Source: Adiantum capillus-veneris (taxonomy: Eukaryota > Streptophyta > Polypodiopsida > Polypodiales > Pteridaceae). Taken from it: a stretch of DNA of 64,000 nucleotides. Positions within the stretch are counted from its first letter, which is position 1. Each line of letters opens with the position of its first letter. Positions 45,790-56,919 of this stretch are shown one piece after another. A model generated the notes under the pieces. The model was not told where the DNA came from. It ran no database searches and saw only the letters and a program-made list of their open reading frames with translations. Position numbers and translations under genes: made by a program. The stretch covers positions 15,129,446 through 15,193,445 of the forward strand of contig CM043969.1 in the NCBI GenBank assembly GCA_014529385.2. The letters run 5' to 3'.

Positions 45790-46545
45790 CCATTCCTAGC
45801 ACAAAAGCTTGGCTGCAATATTCACCTTCATTGTCGGATCTGAGGCATTAAACCTTGGTACCTACTTCATTCTCCACAAAGGCTTTCCACCTTTGAAAAA
45901 TGTAAAACACATTGAATTTACTCTTCGTTACATAAACCCATGTTTTCCTAGTCGCACCGTCTATGAATGTTACATAGTACAACGAGTCACCAAGTGATGG
46001 TGTACTTGTAGGATCCCAAACATCAAAATGCACCAACTCAAGTTTTTTATTTTTTCTTTCATTTCTTGATTTTTAAAATTTTACCCTCTTTTGTTTACTG
46101 TAAACACAATCTTCTTAGAACTATAAGTCCACTTCTTTCAAACTTGGTAGAAGCTTCTTTGATTGAAGGATTTGCATTTCTTTGGCACTCATATGCCCAA
46201 GCCGATAGTGCCACACCACACTATCGACTTCTATAGCTATTGCACGAGTTGAAGATTGTGTGCTGAGAGTATACAAATAAAGTGTACCAACCTTTTCTCC
46301 TTCAGCAACCACCAAAGATCCTTTTGAGATCTTCCAACGTTTGTTTCCAAATGCAATGTTGTGGCCTTCATCATCCAATTGTCCTGTAGAGATCAAATTT
46401 TTGCAAATAGAAGGAACATGCCTAACATCTTTAAGCTTCCATTCATTCCATTAGTAGTTTTGACACAAACTGTACCTTTGCCGACAATTTCACAAGCTTC
46501 ATCATCTCTCAAGTATACATACCCAAAATTACCTTTGGTGTAATC
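45790..46545 (-). pseudogene. Copia pol fragment: late protease to integrase
   Basis: Minus-strand Copia polyprotein piece. From the right: DYTKGNFGYVYLRDDEACEI (just inside 46545), the pre-integrase zinc domain WHYRLGHMSAKEM, then integrase with VHFDVWDPTSTPSLG (first Asp block) and CLRSDNEGEYCSQAF (second Asp block, near 45800). The frame has stops near 45870 and 46070, and coding similarity ends at about 45790. Its upstream continuation is gag/protease at 47877-48780, with a DNA transposon between the halves. Confidence 0.85.
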
Positions 46546-46549
46546 TTAA

Positions 46550-47872
46550 CACTAGGTTGGTAATGGGACACTTTTATGTCCTGTGAAGTGACCATTTTGC
46601 TTGAATTATGTCAAGAGTTTCAAAATGGATTTTGAGGTGCTATCTATCTAGAAAGTTGTCTCATGAGCTGAAAAAAACTCGACATTTTTTTGGAATATCA
46701 ATTCCATCTTTAACATTGTCCTTGCACAACATTTCACAACCTAAACTGTGTGAAAAAACGGGTCCTGTTTTTGGCTTTTTTCAACTTTTTGCAACTATAC
46801 CACTCTAGAATTCATGTTTGTGAGGTCTATAATGCTTGAGAACTATCTTTAGTAGTCCTCAACATGTCCTGATGCTTCTAGGGAGAAATAAATATTAAAG
46901 TTGTAAGTTATGACCAAATTACAAAAATTGTCAAATCCTATTTTTTAGCAAATTTTAGCTCTTCTATGAATTTTTTGGTGGATTTCATGATATCCAAATT
47001 CATTTTTGATTTTCTATGTCGCATATTGTAACATAAAGCTAACATTCCTTGAGTTTTAGGGCACCTAATACCCTATTTTGCATAGTACACAACGATGGTT
47101 GATTTTTTCAATTATGGAAGAAAACGAAACATTCTAGTATATCAAGTATAGCTTTTTCAATATTGTTAGTTTCTTGTGACAACTACATGAACTTTGTAGG
47201 TAGTAACCATATCTAGTCATAAGGATAAAATTTGGCTAGATATTGAATAGTTTCTATGGGATTCTATAACTCATAATGTTCAACCCAGTTTTTTCATGTT
47301 TGCTGTATTTAACACTTCATCTTTGTCCCCAAGATTCATCTTGGTAAGAGATGTATTATTCTTTTGACATGCTCCATGGATCCTTATGAACATAAAGGAC
47401 AATAGGGAACTAAGAAAACATGCACATATTATTTGTATTGAGCGTGGCTATAGAAACTTTGATGTTAGGTTTGCAGAATGGTAAAAATTCAACTTTTTTG
47501 TACCTATTTATTTTGGCAAAACAAAAAATAGTGAGCGAGAAGCAATCATATGTTCTAATCACCAACCCATTGAAGTTAACTAGGGAATTTATCTCAAGCC
47601 CTACAAAAATCCCTAATCTTATTTTTATGCAACAAAACGTAAGAAATGGCTGTTTTGATGAAAATTCACTGGTCCATCAACTTTGGAGGCTTGGTGTGAC
47701 CAAAAGATGAGAAAATTTTACAAGTTTCTTTTTTTTTTCCATGTTTAGTAGGCTTTGAACTATAACCTCATGAAAGGATTTTACAAAATGAGTGGATCTA
47801 CTATGGTTTTGGAGGTTTTTTTCAAAACCCTGAAAGGACACTTTTATGTCCTGTTAGGTTACCAACCTAGTG
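46550..47872. mobile_element. TTAA-flanked non-autonomous DNA transposon inserted in Copia
   Basis: 1323-bp element with 14-bp perfect terminal inverted repeats CACTAGGTTGGTAA and TTAA directly outside both ends (46546-46549, 47873-47876). Subterminal GGACACTTTTATGTCC, itself an imperfect hairpin, occurs in both arms. It splits a Copia protease region: one side ends VDSGVSFHATPHKQH, the other resumes DYTKGNFG. Collapsing one TTAA rejoins the two in the same frame, so TTAA is a true target duplication. This duplication is the hallmark of piggyBac-type cutting. The CACTA-like first bases are not typical of that family. No transposase frame. Confidence 0.85.
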
Positions 47873-47876
47873 TTAA

Positions 47877-48780
47877 AAATGCTGCTTGTGCGGTGTCGCA
47901 TGGAATGAAACCCCGGAATCTACTACCAAGAATTAGATACATTGTCTAACGAGAGAATTAGAGCGTCTTGCTCTACTTTACTTGCCACATTGGCCTCCAA
48001 TGTTGGCTTGTTGTCTTGAGACTCCGGCTCCTTCTTCTGCTTGGACCAACAGTCTTTCTTGACATGGCCCTTCTTGCCATAGTTTCAACATTCAAGAAAT
48101 AACTTTGTGTGTGATTTGCTCCACATTGAGCGATCACGATCCTTTTGGTTTTTGAACATCTCATTAGGTCTTCCTCTTGTTTCCACTGACAATGCAGCAC
48201 TTGATGATTCACCTGTGCTTCTCCTTTGCATTTCCTCACTTAGAAGACCACCCACAACATCATCAAATTTAAGAGTTTTTGTGCCAGAGACATATTTACT
48301 TACAGACATCACAAGGCTGTCCCAACTATTCGATAGAGACAATAGTATAAGGAGGGCTCGCACTTCATTGTCGAAATTGACCTTCACCGATCGAAGTTGA
48401 CTTATGTTGGTGTTAAATTCGTTTAGGTGTTTTGCAATTGAACCATTCTCTACCAACTTTAGATTGAAGAAGTGCTTCATGAGAAATACCTTATTGGATG
48501 CAAATGGCTTCTTGTAAAGGCCATTAAGTGACTTCATCAAGTCCTCCGCGGTCTCTTCAAGGCCACCGTTGATGCCAAGCTTAACCGGATTGTTTCTAAT
48601 GCCTTTCACTCAAGGACAATCCAAGCTTCATCTGCCATTGTTGCGAACTTCTTTGCAAGACCGCCTAGTGGCAAATAAAGGTCCTTTTGGTAGAGATATT
48701 CTTCAATCTACATCTTCTAGTTTTCGTAGTTCTTGCCGTTGAACTTCTTGATTTTGAGCTTCCCTTCCTCCGCCATTACT
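47877..48780 (-). pseudogene. Copia gag and protease start
   Basis: Minus strand from MAEEGKLKIKKFNGKNYEN at 48776. The longest open part is 48609-48085, with the gag core (TAEDLMKSLNGLYKKPF, LNEFNTNISQLRSV). A zinc-knuckle relic YCGKKGHVKKDC-like lies near 48060, then the protease site VDSGVSFHAT just before 47877. Two early stops sit where W would be expected (NYEN*KM*), consistent with TGG-to-TAG change. The left half (45790-46545) continues it. Confidence 0.85.
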
Positions 48781-48835
48781 CCCACTTAATTCAAGGAATC
48801 CTTTCCTTGAGATACTTTAACTACGAGCAAAACTT

Positions 48836-48847
48836 GATCTGATACCA
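48836..48847 (-). promoter_or_regulatory. Copia primer-binding site
   Basis: The minus strand reads TGGTATCAGATC, two bases inside the LTR that begins at 48850. Confidence 0.85.
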
Positions 48848-48849
48848 GT

Positions 48850-48930
48850 TGTTAGGAAATAGGACATAGCTATGTAGATATTAGAGTAGCTTACTTAATG
48901 GAGAGAGACAAATTTTCACACACGAGAGAT

Positions 48931-48984
<54 letters not shown>

Positions 48985-49607
48985 ACGATATACGTGGTTC
49001 ACCCAATGTGGGCTACATCCACGAGAAAACAACCACTCAATGGCTTGAGTACTTCAAACAAGAAATAGATTACAAAGGGATTATACCCTTAATAGAGCTC
49101 CCGCTTTGCTTCAGTCTCACCACCTCACATCAACTTCACAATGCACCACAATACATTTTGTGTGTAAAAGAGGCCTCCTTTTATAGGCCAAAAGGGCTGC
49201 CCACTCTCATGAGAGGCAGCCGTGTGTAGCCACCCTAGTGTAGTCAAGTCCAAGTTGGACTCTCCAATGCACCCATGTGTGGCCGCCCTTGAGAAGATAA
49301 GTCTGCCTTTGAGATCGACCATCGGCCATAAATTTGACCACCGATCACCAGCCACCGTCCATTGACTACCGGCCACCGGCCAACCGGCCAACCTATCGGC
49401 CATTTTTTGACCACTTTCAGGCCGTCGTCCGATCATAATATTCCGATGAAAAAAGGAATATTTCCGCAAAGACTGGCCATGAATTTTTGGTTTTTTGGCG
49501 AGTGATTTTTTTCATGCACTATGGCTTCTCTTGATAATGGGGGCCTTACAGATGTGCATTTTCAATACAAAAAATTACAAGGGGTAAATCATGCTCCATA
49601 CTCAACA
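48850..49607 (-). repeat. Copia LTR shared by two half-elements
   Basis: 758-bp LTR (plus strand TGTTAGGAAATAGG to CCATACTCAACA) with a (GA)n tract at 48930-48983. On its left are primer site and gag (the start of an element). On its right are the purine tract CCAAGTGGGTGAT and RNase H (the end of an element). It therefore serves as 3' LTR of one copy and 5' LTR of the next. Confidence 0.85.
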
Positions 49608-49639
49608 ATCACCCACTTGGAGACTGATCTCCACACCAA

Positions 49640-51238
49640 ACCTGTGACTGCTTTCCATCCTGGCTTCTTATCTTGAATGCCGATTGAAGATGAGCAAAAG
49701 CTCAACTTCTCCTTGTTGACTACCTTTGTAAACATGTCTGCAAGATTTTCACTTGTGTGCACCTTTCCTAGATTTAGCTGTCCCTCTTCCAAAAGAGCAC
49801 GTATGAAGTGATATCTCACCTCAATGTGCTTTTTCCTTGAGTGAAAGACTGAATTCTTTGCAAGATGAATGGCGCTTTGACTGTCACCACTGTACAAGAC
49901 ACAAATGTCTTGCTTGTATCCAAGCTCCTCCAAGAATTCATGAAGCCACATAATCTCTTTGCTTGCCTCCATAATTGCTACATATTCTGCTTCCGTGGTA
50001 GAAAGTGAGACCACTTTCTGCAACTTTCAAGCCCAACTTAATGGTGTGCCTCAAACTCAAAATACACCAGTAGTGCTCCTTCGAGTATCTTTGTCACTTG
50101 CCATATTTGCATCAGCATACACTTGCAAGAAAATGTTTGTTCCTCCAAAATACAAAGCATTTGTGGTTTTCCCCTTTAGATACCTAAGTATCCACTTCAT
50201 AGCCTGCCAATGCTCTTTACTTAGATTATCCATGAGCCTACTCACAACTCCCACTACATGTGCAATATCTGGCCTTGTCTAGACCATAGCATACATTACA
50301 GAGCCTCCCGTTGAAACACATGGTACTTTAGACATATAGGTTGTCTCCTCTTGTGTCTTTGGACACATATCCTTGGTTAGTTTAAAGTGACTAGCCAAAG
50401 GTGTAGAAATCAATTTTGCATCTTGCATTGTAAACCTTTCTAGTACTTGCTTGATGTGATCCTCTTGAGATAGCTTTATTGTCTTCTTTTTCCTGTCCCT
50501 TGATATCTTCATACCAAGTATCCTCTTTGCAACACCTAAATTTTTCGTTGAAAAAGATGTAGAGAGAACTCTTCTTTTAGGCCTTTGATGTCCTGCATAT
50601 TAGCACTTGCAATCAGCATGTCATCAATATACAACATTAGGATGATGAACTTTCCATCTTCCAAATTCTTTGTGTAGATGCAGTGATTTGAGTTGCATCT
50701 TCGGAATCTGTAATCCACACCCTTCGATTGAACTTCAAGTACCACTATTTGATGCTTGATTTAAACCATACAAGCTCTTATTTAATCTGCAAACCATTTT
50801 CTCCTTACCTTTTACTTCATATCCCTCTGGTTGAAGCATGTAAATTTCCTCCTCTAAGTCACCGTGAGGGAATGCCGTATTTACATCCATTTGCTCGAGA
50901 TTTAAATCATGAGCAACCACAAGGCTTAAGAAAAGCCCAGTTGAGTTCATTTTTACAATAGGAGAAAATATTTCATTGAAGTCTATACATTCTTTTGAGA
51001 AAATCCTTTTACCACAAGCCTGGACTTGTACCTTTTTCTTCTCGCCTTCTTCTTCCGTCAGCTTATACACCCATTTGTTTTGCAGTGCCCGCTTACCCTT
51101 AAGCAACCCAACCAACTCCCATGTTTGGTTGCAATGTAATGAGTCCATCTCCACTTGCATGCTCTTCATCCATTCTTCTTTGGATTTGTGTTGCATAGCT
51201 TCTTCATATGATTGCGGCTCTCTAGAATCTGAGACCAA
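49640..51238 (-). pseudogene. Copia reverse transcriptase and RNase H
   Basis: Minus-strand pol 3' half. RT begins at 51238 (SYEEAMQHKSKEEWMKSM, DFNEIFSPIVKM) and continues with LYIDDMLIA near 50630 after a frame change around 50740. RNase H runs 50023-49589 (SLSTTEAEYVAIMEASKEI, YSGDSQSAIHLAKN). Stops or frame changes occur near 50530, 50280 and 50020. The YIDD variant replaces YVDD. Gag, protease and integrase are missing to the right, where an LTR fragment follows at once. Confidence 0.88.
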
Positions 51239-51249
51239 GAGATGATTGA

Positions 51250-51533
51250 AGCAAGGAACAAACCTTTCTGGAGGTCTACTTGCTCTTGTGGATCTTTGGG
51301 GAATTGACTACCAACCAATCGACCGCTTGTTTTTCGACCATTTTTTGGCCATAATTTTGACAAAAGAAGGAATATGCCGGCAAAGCTCAAGACTGTCTGG
51401 CCGTGAATTTTTTTGTCTTTGGGCAAGTGATTTTTCTTCACGCACGATGGCTTCTCCTCATAACAGGGGCCTTACAAATGTGTATTTTCAATACAAAAAA
51501 TTACAAGGGGTAAATCAGGCTCCATACTTAACA
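51250..51533 (-). repeat. truncated 5' LTR of the right Copia half-element
   Basis: Matches the outer end of the LTR at about 49320-49607 (GGCCTTACA.ATGTG, TTTTCAATACAAAAAATTAC, ending CCATACTTAACA). It abuts RT directly, so one deletion removed the inner LTR, primer site, gag, protease and integrase. Confidence 0.8.
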
Positions 51534-52384
51534 CGATTGGTGCGAATGTGAACAAGGGATCAACAACTTCAACTGCTCTCAAACCAGGCATCTGATTTGC
51601 AAGCATTTTGAAGGATCAAACCCCAAGGACTATGCTAGGTCCAAAACTATTGAGGCATCACATGAGGGAGGCCAAGAAAGCTAAAGAATGTTAAATCTCT
51701 GCTCGAATAGGAGCTCAAAGAAGTAAACATCCAGTTAGAATGCGGCCCAAACGATAACAAATGAACTTTCTCCCAAGCTTAATGAAGTGGTATTTTCACA
51801 TGACTGGCAAATTGAGCCTATAGTTCTCTAAAGAAGTCTTTGTCATTAGGAAAAAAATGGACTCTCCATGGGCCTTGTAAGAATCCCTAATTTAAAGGAA
51901 GCCTGCCAAGATTAAGGGGGACAAAGGCTTTGAATGGGGCTATTTTGGTAGGGTCTCCTCCACCTTTGACCCCTAAAAAGGTAGGGGGAAGGGGGGGTGG
52001 GTAACCATTTAAAAAGTAGGGAAGGGGGGGGGTAAACCATTTGAAAAGTAGGGGGTCTTCTCTCTCTAACTTTTTGGCCAACTTGTAAGTGGCCTCTTAA
52101 CTCTCCCATGCCACCTAAGCCAATCCGTGGGTCAAAGAGGTAAAAAAAATGACTTTTTAAAAAAACTTTCAAAAAACTCTATTCCCCCCTAAAAAGTACC
52201 CCCAACATATACACATAATAAAAAAAATATTTTTAAGTTAAATTACTCAAAATTCAACATTTTTTGACTCCCTCCAAACTTTTAGGAAATTCGCCCCAAA
52301 ATTGAAAACGTTCCCTCCTAATCTAAGCTCCTCTCCTACACCCATCCCCCTTGCACCTGCACCTGCTGCTGCACCTACACACCC
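51534..52384. other. spacer with poly-G/poly-A runs, left flank of the transposase/H3 unit
   Basis: No gene. It contains two G-rich phrases (GTAGGGGGAAGGGGGGGTGG and AAGTAGGGAAGGGGGGG) at about 51980-52030. A similar but not clearly homologous C-run lies at 61197-61209 beyond the minus-strand genes. No clean terminal inverted repeat was found. Confidence 0.4.
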
Positions 52385-52465
52385 ATCTCTCCATCCTTCA
52401 AGCTCCATCTCTCCATCCTACAAGCTCTATCTCTCCATCCTTCAAGCTCCATCTCTCCATCCTAC
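52385..52465 (+). repeat. four 22-bp tandem units in leader
   Basis: CATCTCTCCATCC(T/A)(T/A)CAAGCTC-type units repeated four times directly before the ATG at 52467. Confidence 0.9.
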
Positions 52466-52466
52466 A

Positions 52467-55326
52467 ATGCCTCTTGACGACGTGACCAATGTCCCAGCAA
52501 GCTCTTCACGCGGTAGGTCTCCAGGGCTTTTCCTACGCCTACCTCAAGAGTATGTTCCGACAAAGAAAACATGCTTGGGTACATTACCTTCAGACAACGA
52601 ACGCCGCGCTCAAGGGGAGAAGAATGTGGATCTTTGGACAGACGGATGCTTGTATCCAAAGGATCCTTCTCTCAATGTTCATCCGTCTTTTACAAACATT
52701 CCATCACTGTTGCAATACGTTGCAAATGGAGAGCAAGGTTTGTTGGGCTACTGCAAGAGACTCAACAAACACGAGATTGCGCGGTCCGAGATCTACTTGC
52801 GTCATTGGGAGTTTCCACAATCTTCAAGATCAGATGCAAACAGCTACTAGTGCGCTTGAGGAGGCAAAGAGCACCATCACAACCAAGGAAAATGTAATTA
52901 AAAAGCTTGAGGATACTCTTTAACACATGAAGAGTACTGCCATGGGAGGTAGGGTGAGGAAATGAGAGTTGTCCGAAATTCAGACTCTTGCACCACATGG
53001 AGGTGCAAGAAAACGAAGGGTGACAGCTATGAGGTAACATGTTTTGTCCCTCATGTTGTTTAAGTCTAATACGGCTCATCATTGTTGTTTTGGGCAATAG
53101 GAACTTCGTCCAAGAAACGTGCGGCGGCGAGAATGCGGAAGCTAGGGCTACTTTACTTTGTTCTTGTTTCAACAAAGAGGATTTTATTGGGATGCTTGAT
53201 GCTCCAGAGGCAAAACACTTGAAAGACGCAATCACTAAGAGAGTTCTTAGTGATTTTTCTAATATTGTCACCTATCTAGATGTTCAGGATATTTGTGATG
53301 CTGTTGGGGTTAGTACCAAGGGCTATCAAGCAATACATCAAGTGTTAAAAGATGCATTAAGAAGTCGAGGAGTCACAGAAAACCTATTCCCACTTCCTCA
53401 CAGAGTGCAGATTGCCAAGAAGGTGTCAAATGAAGATGTTGTTCACCGATTAGGGGACTACTTGTATATTGAAGACACGATGCCTCTTCAGCCGCTCCGT
53501 AGCAAATCACAAGGAAGGAAGGGCCGCGGGAAGGGAAGCGGTGTTGTTTCTAACAGTGTGTTGCAGACCGAAGGGTTTGTTTACACCAAATTCAACAATA
53601 TCTTTGTGGACTTGATACGATTGCAGCAGTCCATGGTTGTTTTCTAAAATTTGAGTGATGCAGGTTAGTTTAGAGTTGCATACATGCTCTATGATGTGTC
53701 ATAACAAGCATTCTGAGGCTTTATGTTGTTGGCAGTTCTTGAAGGCAAGTTTATGTTCGTGCTGAAGTTGGATGAGTGTGTAATTGTTAAAGGGAGAAAG
53801 TTGGAGAGAATGAGCATCACGCTTATGAATGAAGCCCTAGCTTATGCCAAGCAATCTTGCAGTTCGAGTGAAGCGACAAAGCCCTCTTTTAGTGTGCAAT
53901 CAGAGAAGGATATATGGTGGCTTGGTGCAATTGAAGTTCCGAAAGAGACACATGAAGTCCTTGCATGGATTTTCAATAGAATCCCATGGGTCACAGAGGT
54001 CATTAAAGCTCAAATAAACGGTGAGAAGCTCATGGTTCCAGGACTTGGGGAGTTTGATGTTGAATGGCATTTAGGTGGTGATCTAAAGACCATAAAGTGC
54101 ATGCTTGGATGCAAACAAGGTGCAAATTCTTTACTTCCCTGTCCATTCTGTACGAAAGGGCACAAGACAAGTCGAGAAACTCAAGTGGAAGGTCAGGACG
54201 AAGATAATGATGACCATATAAATAGGGAGTGGAAAACTTCGGTTCTTTCATGTGATATGCTGTAGGTGCCCAATAGGGATAGCAAAGATCCTGGGTGGAA
54301 CCCCATAATTCCTTTCTCCCTCAACAATGTTCACTTTTGTACATTGCATGTGTTTATGCGAATATTTGATAGGATCCTAAAGCATCACATTGATTATGCT
54401 TTCACAATGAATCCCCTTCAACGGTCAAAAGACTCCTTGCAGGGGGTGGAGACGCTCCTTAATGAGATTGGATGTCACCGATCAAGGGTGAACATTGTAG
54501 CAGAGACTTGTAGGGAGAAGACATATGAGGTGGCACAGAAGGTTTCCATGAATGGAGCCAAGGCACGTCGATTTTTCAAGAAGATGTCAAAGTCTCCAAT
54601 GCAAGTATCCAAGGCAAGTGTCGATCTAGCAAGTGAGAAGCGGTGGGAGTTGTGGAAAGATTTGTGTTCATGCACGACGGACAAAGATCCCAATGTGGAG
54701 GTTGCTAACCAATGCAAGCTAGTATGGTCATCCTTTCAAAAGGTTGTGAAATTGATGAATCTTTCAAGCACCACCGTTGAGCAGCGAGAGGAGTTCAAGA
54801 AGGTGCTTTATGAATTCACAAAGGCCGCTAAGGACGGATGGTCTGAAAGCAAGATTACACACTACATGGTTTGTTTTAATGGACTTAATACATATGCAAT
54901 GTTTGAAAATGCAACTTTTCTATTCGCTTATCTCCTTTTTGGTTGTTTTAGCACATTCTCTATGCGCATGGTGCATACTTCATGGACCGCTATGATTCGC
55001 TTGATATATGGAGTACACAAGGCATGGAGAAGTCCCACTATCGAGCAAAAGGAGTCTACTTCAAGAATACTCGGCATGGTGGTGGTAGTTCACACTCCAA
55101 CTACCTCCAAGAGATGTTTAACTGGTTTTTTAGGCACACCTTTGGGAGAACTCGTACTATTGAGAAAGCAAGAGAATCGATGTTAGCAAAGCAGTTACGC
55201 AACGCTTCCCGTACTGCAGCATCCGAGAAGTGGAAGCGCTCGCGAGCGTCCCTGGGCCATGAAGCTTGGCGTGCAACTAAATATCAAAAAGGCAGCGTTT
55301 GGGCGTCACGCCAGCTGTCCGCATGA
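52467..55326 (+). pseudogene. transposase-like gene of an unassigned family
   Basis: Multi-exon gene. The N-terminal part (52467-53033) holds DDVTNVPASSSRGRSP, a frame change near 52815 and a coiled coil (ALEEAKSTITTKENVIKKLE), with stops at about 52921 and 52965. Introns 53034-53100 and 54869-54951 have GT..AG ends, and another ends at 53735. The core has KLDECVIVKGRKLERMSITL, then FDVEWHLGGDLKTIKCMLG, a CPFC pair, VHFCTLHVFMRIFDRIL and IWSTQGMEKSHYRAKGVYF. The order GD.K / C..C / LH..R / (Q/T)G.EK recalls uncharacterised transposase-like proteins that I know only by pattern from invertebrate and protist genomes. One in-frame TAG lies at 54263-54265. Catalytic residues are not established. 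An H3-like gene follows 141 bp later. Confidence 0.5.
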
Positions 55327-55467
55327 TCTAGGTTTAGTTGTTAAATTCAATTGCTTTATTTGAGTTTCACTCAATTGGCCGCATAGTGTGAAAGGGCCCA
55401 AATCTCAAAAAAACCTATTTAAAGGTTGAAGGGGCTCATTTTGTCATTTTCCCTACTAGGTGCTACC

Positions 55468-56331
55468 ATGGAAAGAACAAAACAAACGGCTAGGATTGCA
55501 TATCCAGAGGGGCCGGATGGCCAACGACTCAAAGGTACAGCAATAGAAGCTGGAACTTCACAAGCTCAAGGTGAAGTCCACACAGAAGAAGTGGAGCTTC
55601 AAATCAGCATGGACAGTCCTCTACAACAGCAAAAGAGAGACAGAAGCATCGCCTTGTTGTCTATTCATCGGACTCCAACGATTCTGATGGCAACAAGGAG
55701 GATGAGAGCGACCAGGGCAAAGAAACAAACAGCCAAAAGCAACCATCAAAAGGCTCCGAAGAGACGCAAACGGATGAAGATGCCCCATGGGTTGGCGTCC
55801 AAATAAAAACTTATCAGGCTCACATGTCTATTGGGGGTAAGACACTTCCTAAAGGGAGTGGACCTACACCATCACATCCGGTCAATAGTGAAGAGCACGA
55901 ATCAGATGGAGAGTGGGTGGAATCAGATTATGAGGTGTTGGAAGTGCCTGTACAAAAAAAAAGAGAGAAAGAGCATTGTCTACAAGAAGAGGAAGCAAGC
56001 TGCCGCGACTCGTGCCAAAAATGCACCTCCACGTCGACCTCAGAAGGTACGAAAGTGCAGCCGTGCTTTTGCGGAGATTCGACACTATCAAAAGAGCACC
56101 GAGCTCTTGATTCAGAGGGCCCCTTTTGCAAGGCTATGCAGGGAGGTTTTGCAATTGTACAACACTCAGTTTTGGATGGGCGCCGTGGCCATAGAGGCAG
56201 TCCAAGAGGTAGCAGAGCAATATTTAACTGGCATATTCAAGGATTCTAACCTTTGTGCCATCCATGCAAAGCGTGTAACCATTATGCCCAAGGATATGCA
56301 GCTTGCTCGCCGTTTGCGCCATGAGGAGTAG
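55468..56331 (+). CDS. divergent histone H3-like gene
   Basis: The protein starts [10 protein letters not shown], the canonical H3 tail around K4, with Ile at the K9 position. It then carries a long acidic Ser/Asp/Glu-rich insertion and returns to H3 with [14 protein letters not shown]. The histone fold follows: [57 protein letters not shown]. The C-terminal part is canonical-type H3. Changes in H3 numbering: K36/K37 to R-R, D77L, K79N, R83W, M90E, E105K. Pieces lie in two frames. Candidate introns 55535-55629 and 55935-55986 (or 55935-56043) restore one open frame; alternatively an extra A in the A9 run near 55955 is a mutation. It lies downstream of and codirectional with the transposase-like gene. 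Whether the protein enters nucleosomes is unknown. Confidence 0.82.
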
Positions 56332-56377
56332 CTTGTAATTAGGCATCAACCTTTTTGTATTTACGGAACTCCAAGAT

Positions 56378-56503
56378 TGGGAAGAATTTGAATACAAGCG
56401 TCTTTTGATTGTATATCCCACTCTGTGCATTGTATTGGGAAGAATTTGAATATAAGAGTCTTTTATTGTATAGCCCACTGCGCATTGTATTGTTTTAATT
56501 CTA
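56378..56503 (+). repeat. two ~65-bp tandem units in H3-like 3' flank
   Basis: GGGAAGAATTTGAATA(C/T)AAG, GTCTTTT.ATTGTATA and GCATTGTATTG repeat once. They lie 50 bp after the H3-like stop codon, probably in its 3'UTR. Confidence 0.8.
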
Positions 56504-56711
56504 TACCATGCAATGTAGCACTGATTCAAGTTTTGTCTACCTTCTATTGTATGTATGTAGCCATTAGCTTGTTATTGTGAAAAATTGCCTACGTTTAGCA
56601 CCTTGGCTAAGTGGGGCATGCACTTCCTGATGTATCCATGCTATGTGACTCACTATTGCATGGAAAAAAAATCTAAAAAGTGTTGAAAATGTCTTGGAAT
56701 GCCCCCAAATT

Positions 56712-56785
56712 GGCTGCCACAAGGGCGCGCATTTGGGGCCTCCAGAGGCCTATGGATGGACACAATGCGCGCCCTTGTGGTAGCC
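56712..56785. repeat. inverted repeat 1 between convergent genes
   Basis: Arms GGCTGCCACAAGGGCGCGCA and TGCGCGCCCTTGTGGTAGCC, one mismatch, loop of about 30 bp. Shares arms with 57242-57312. Confidence 0.9.
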
Positions 56786-56919
56786 TTTCCTAGTGATTTC
56801 CAGACACTTTCCAGTGGTTTCCTGACAATTTTGACAAGCAATAAGTATGTTTTGTTTTCTTCAATGCTTCAATTAGCATAGATGCTGCTGGCAATCATCC
56901 CCCCTTAGTCCATGTCAGT

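Noticed and set aside
46550-47872. CACTA (En/Spm) element
   Set aside because: The ends begin CACTA, but the flanks are TTAA on both sides rather than a 3-bp duplication, and the interrupted gene rejoins at TTAA.
55468-56331. H3-like gene as a centromeric H3 (CENH3)
   Set aside because: The helix 2-3 region and C-terminus ([14 protein letters not shown]) are canonical H3 type, and loop 1 has no extra residues, which CENH3 usually has.
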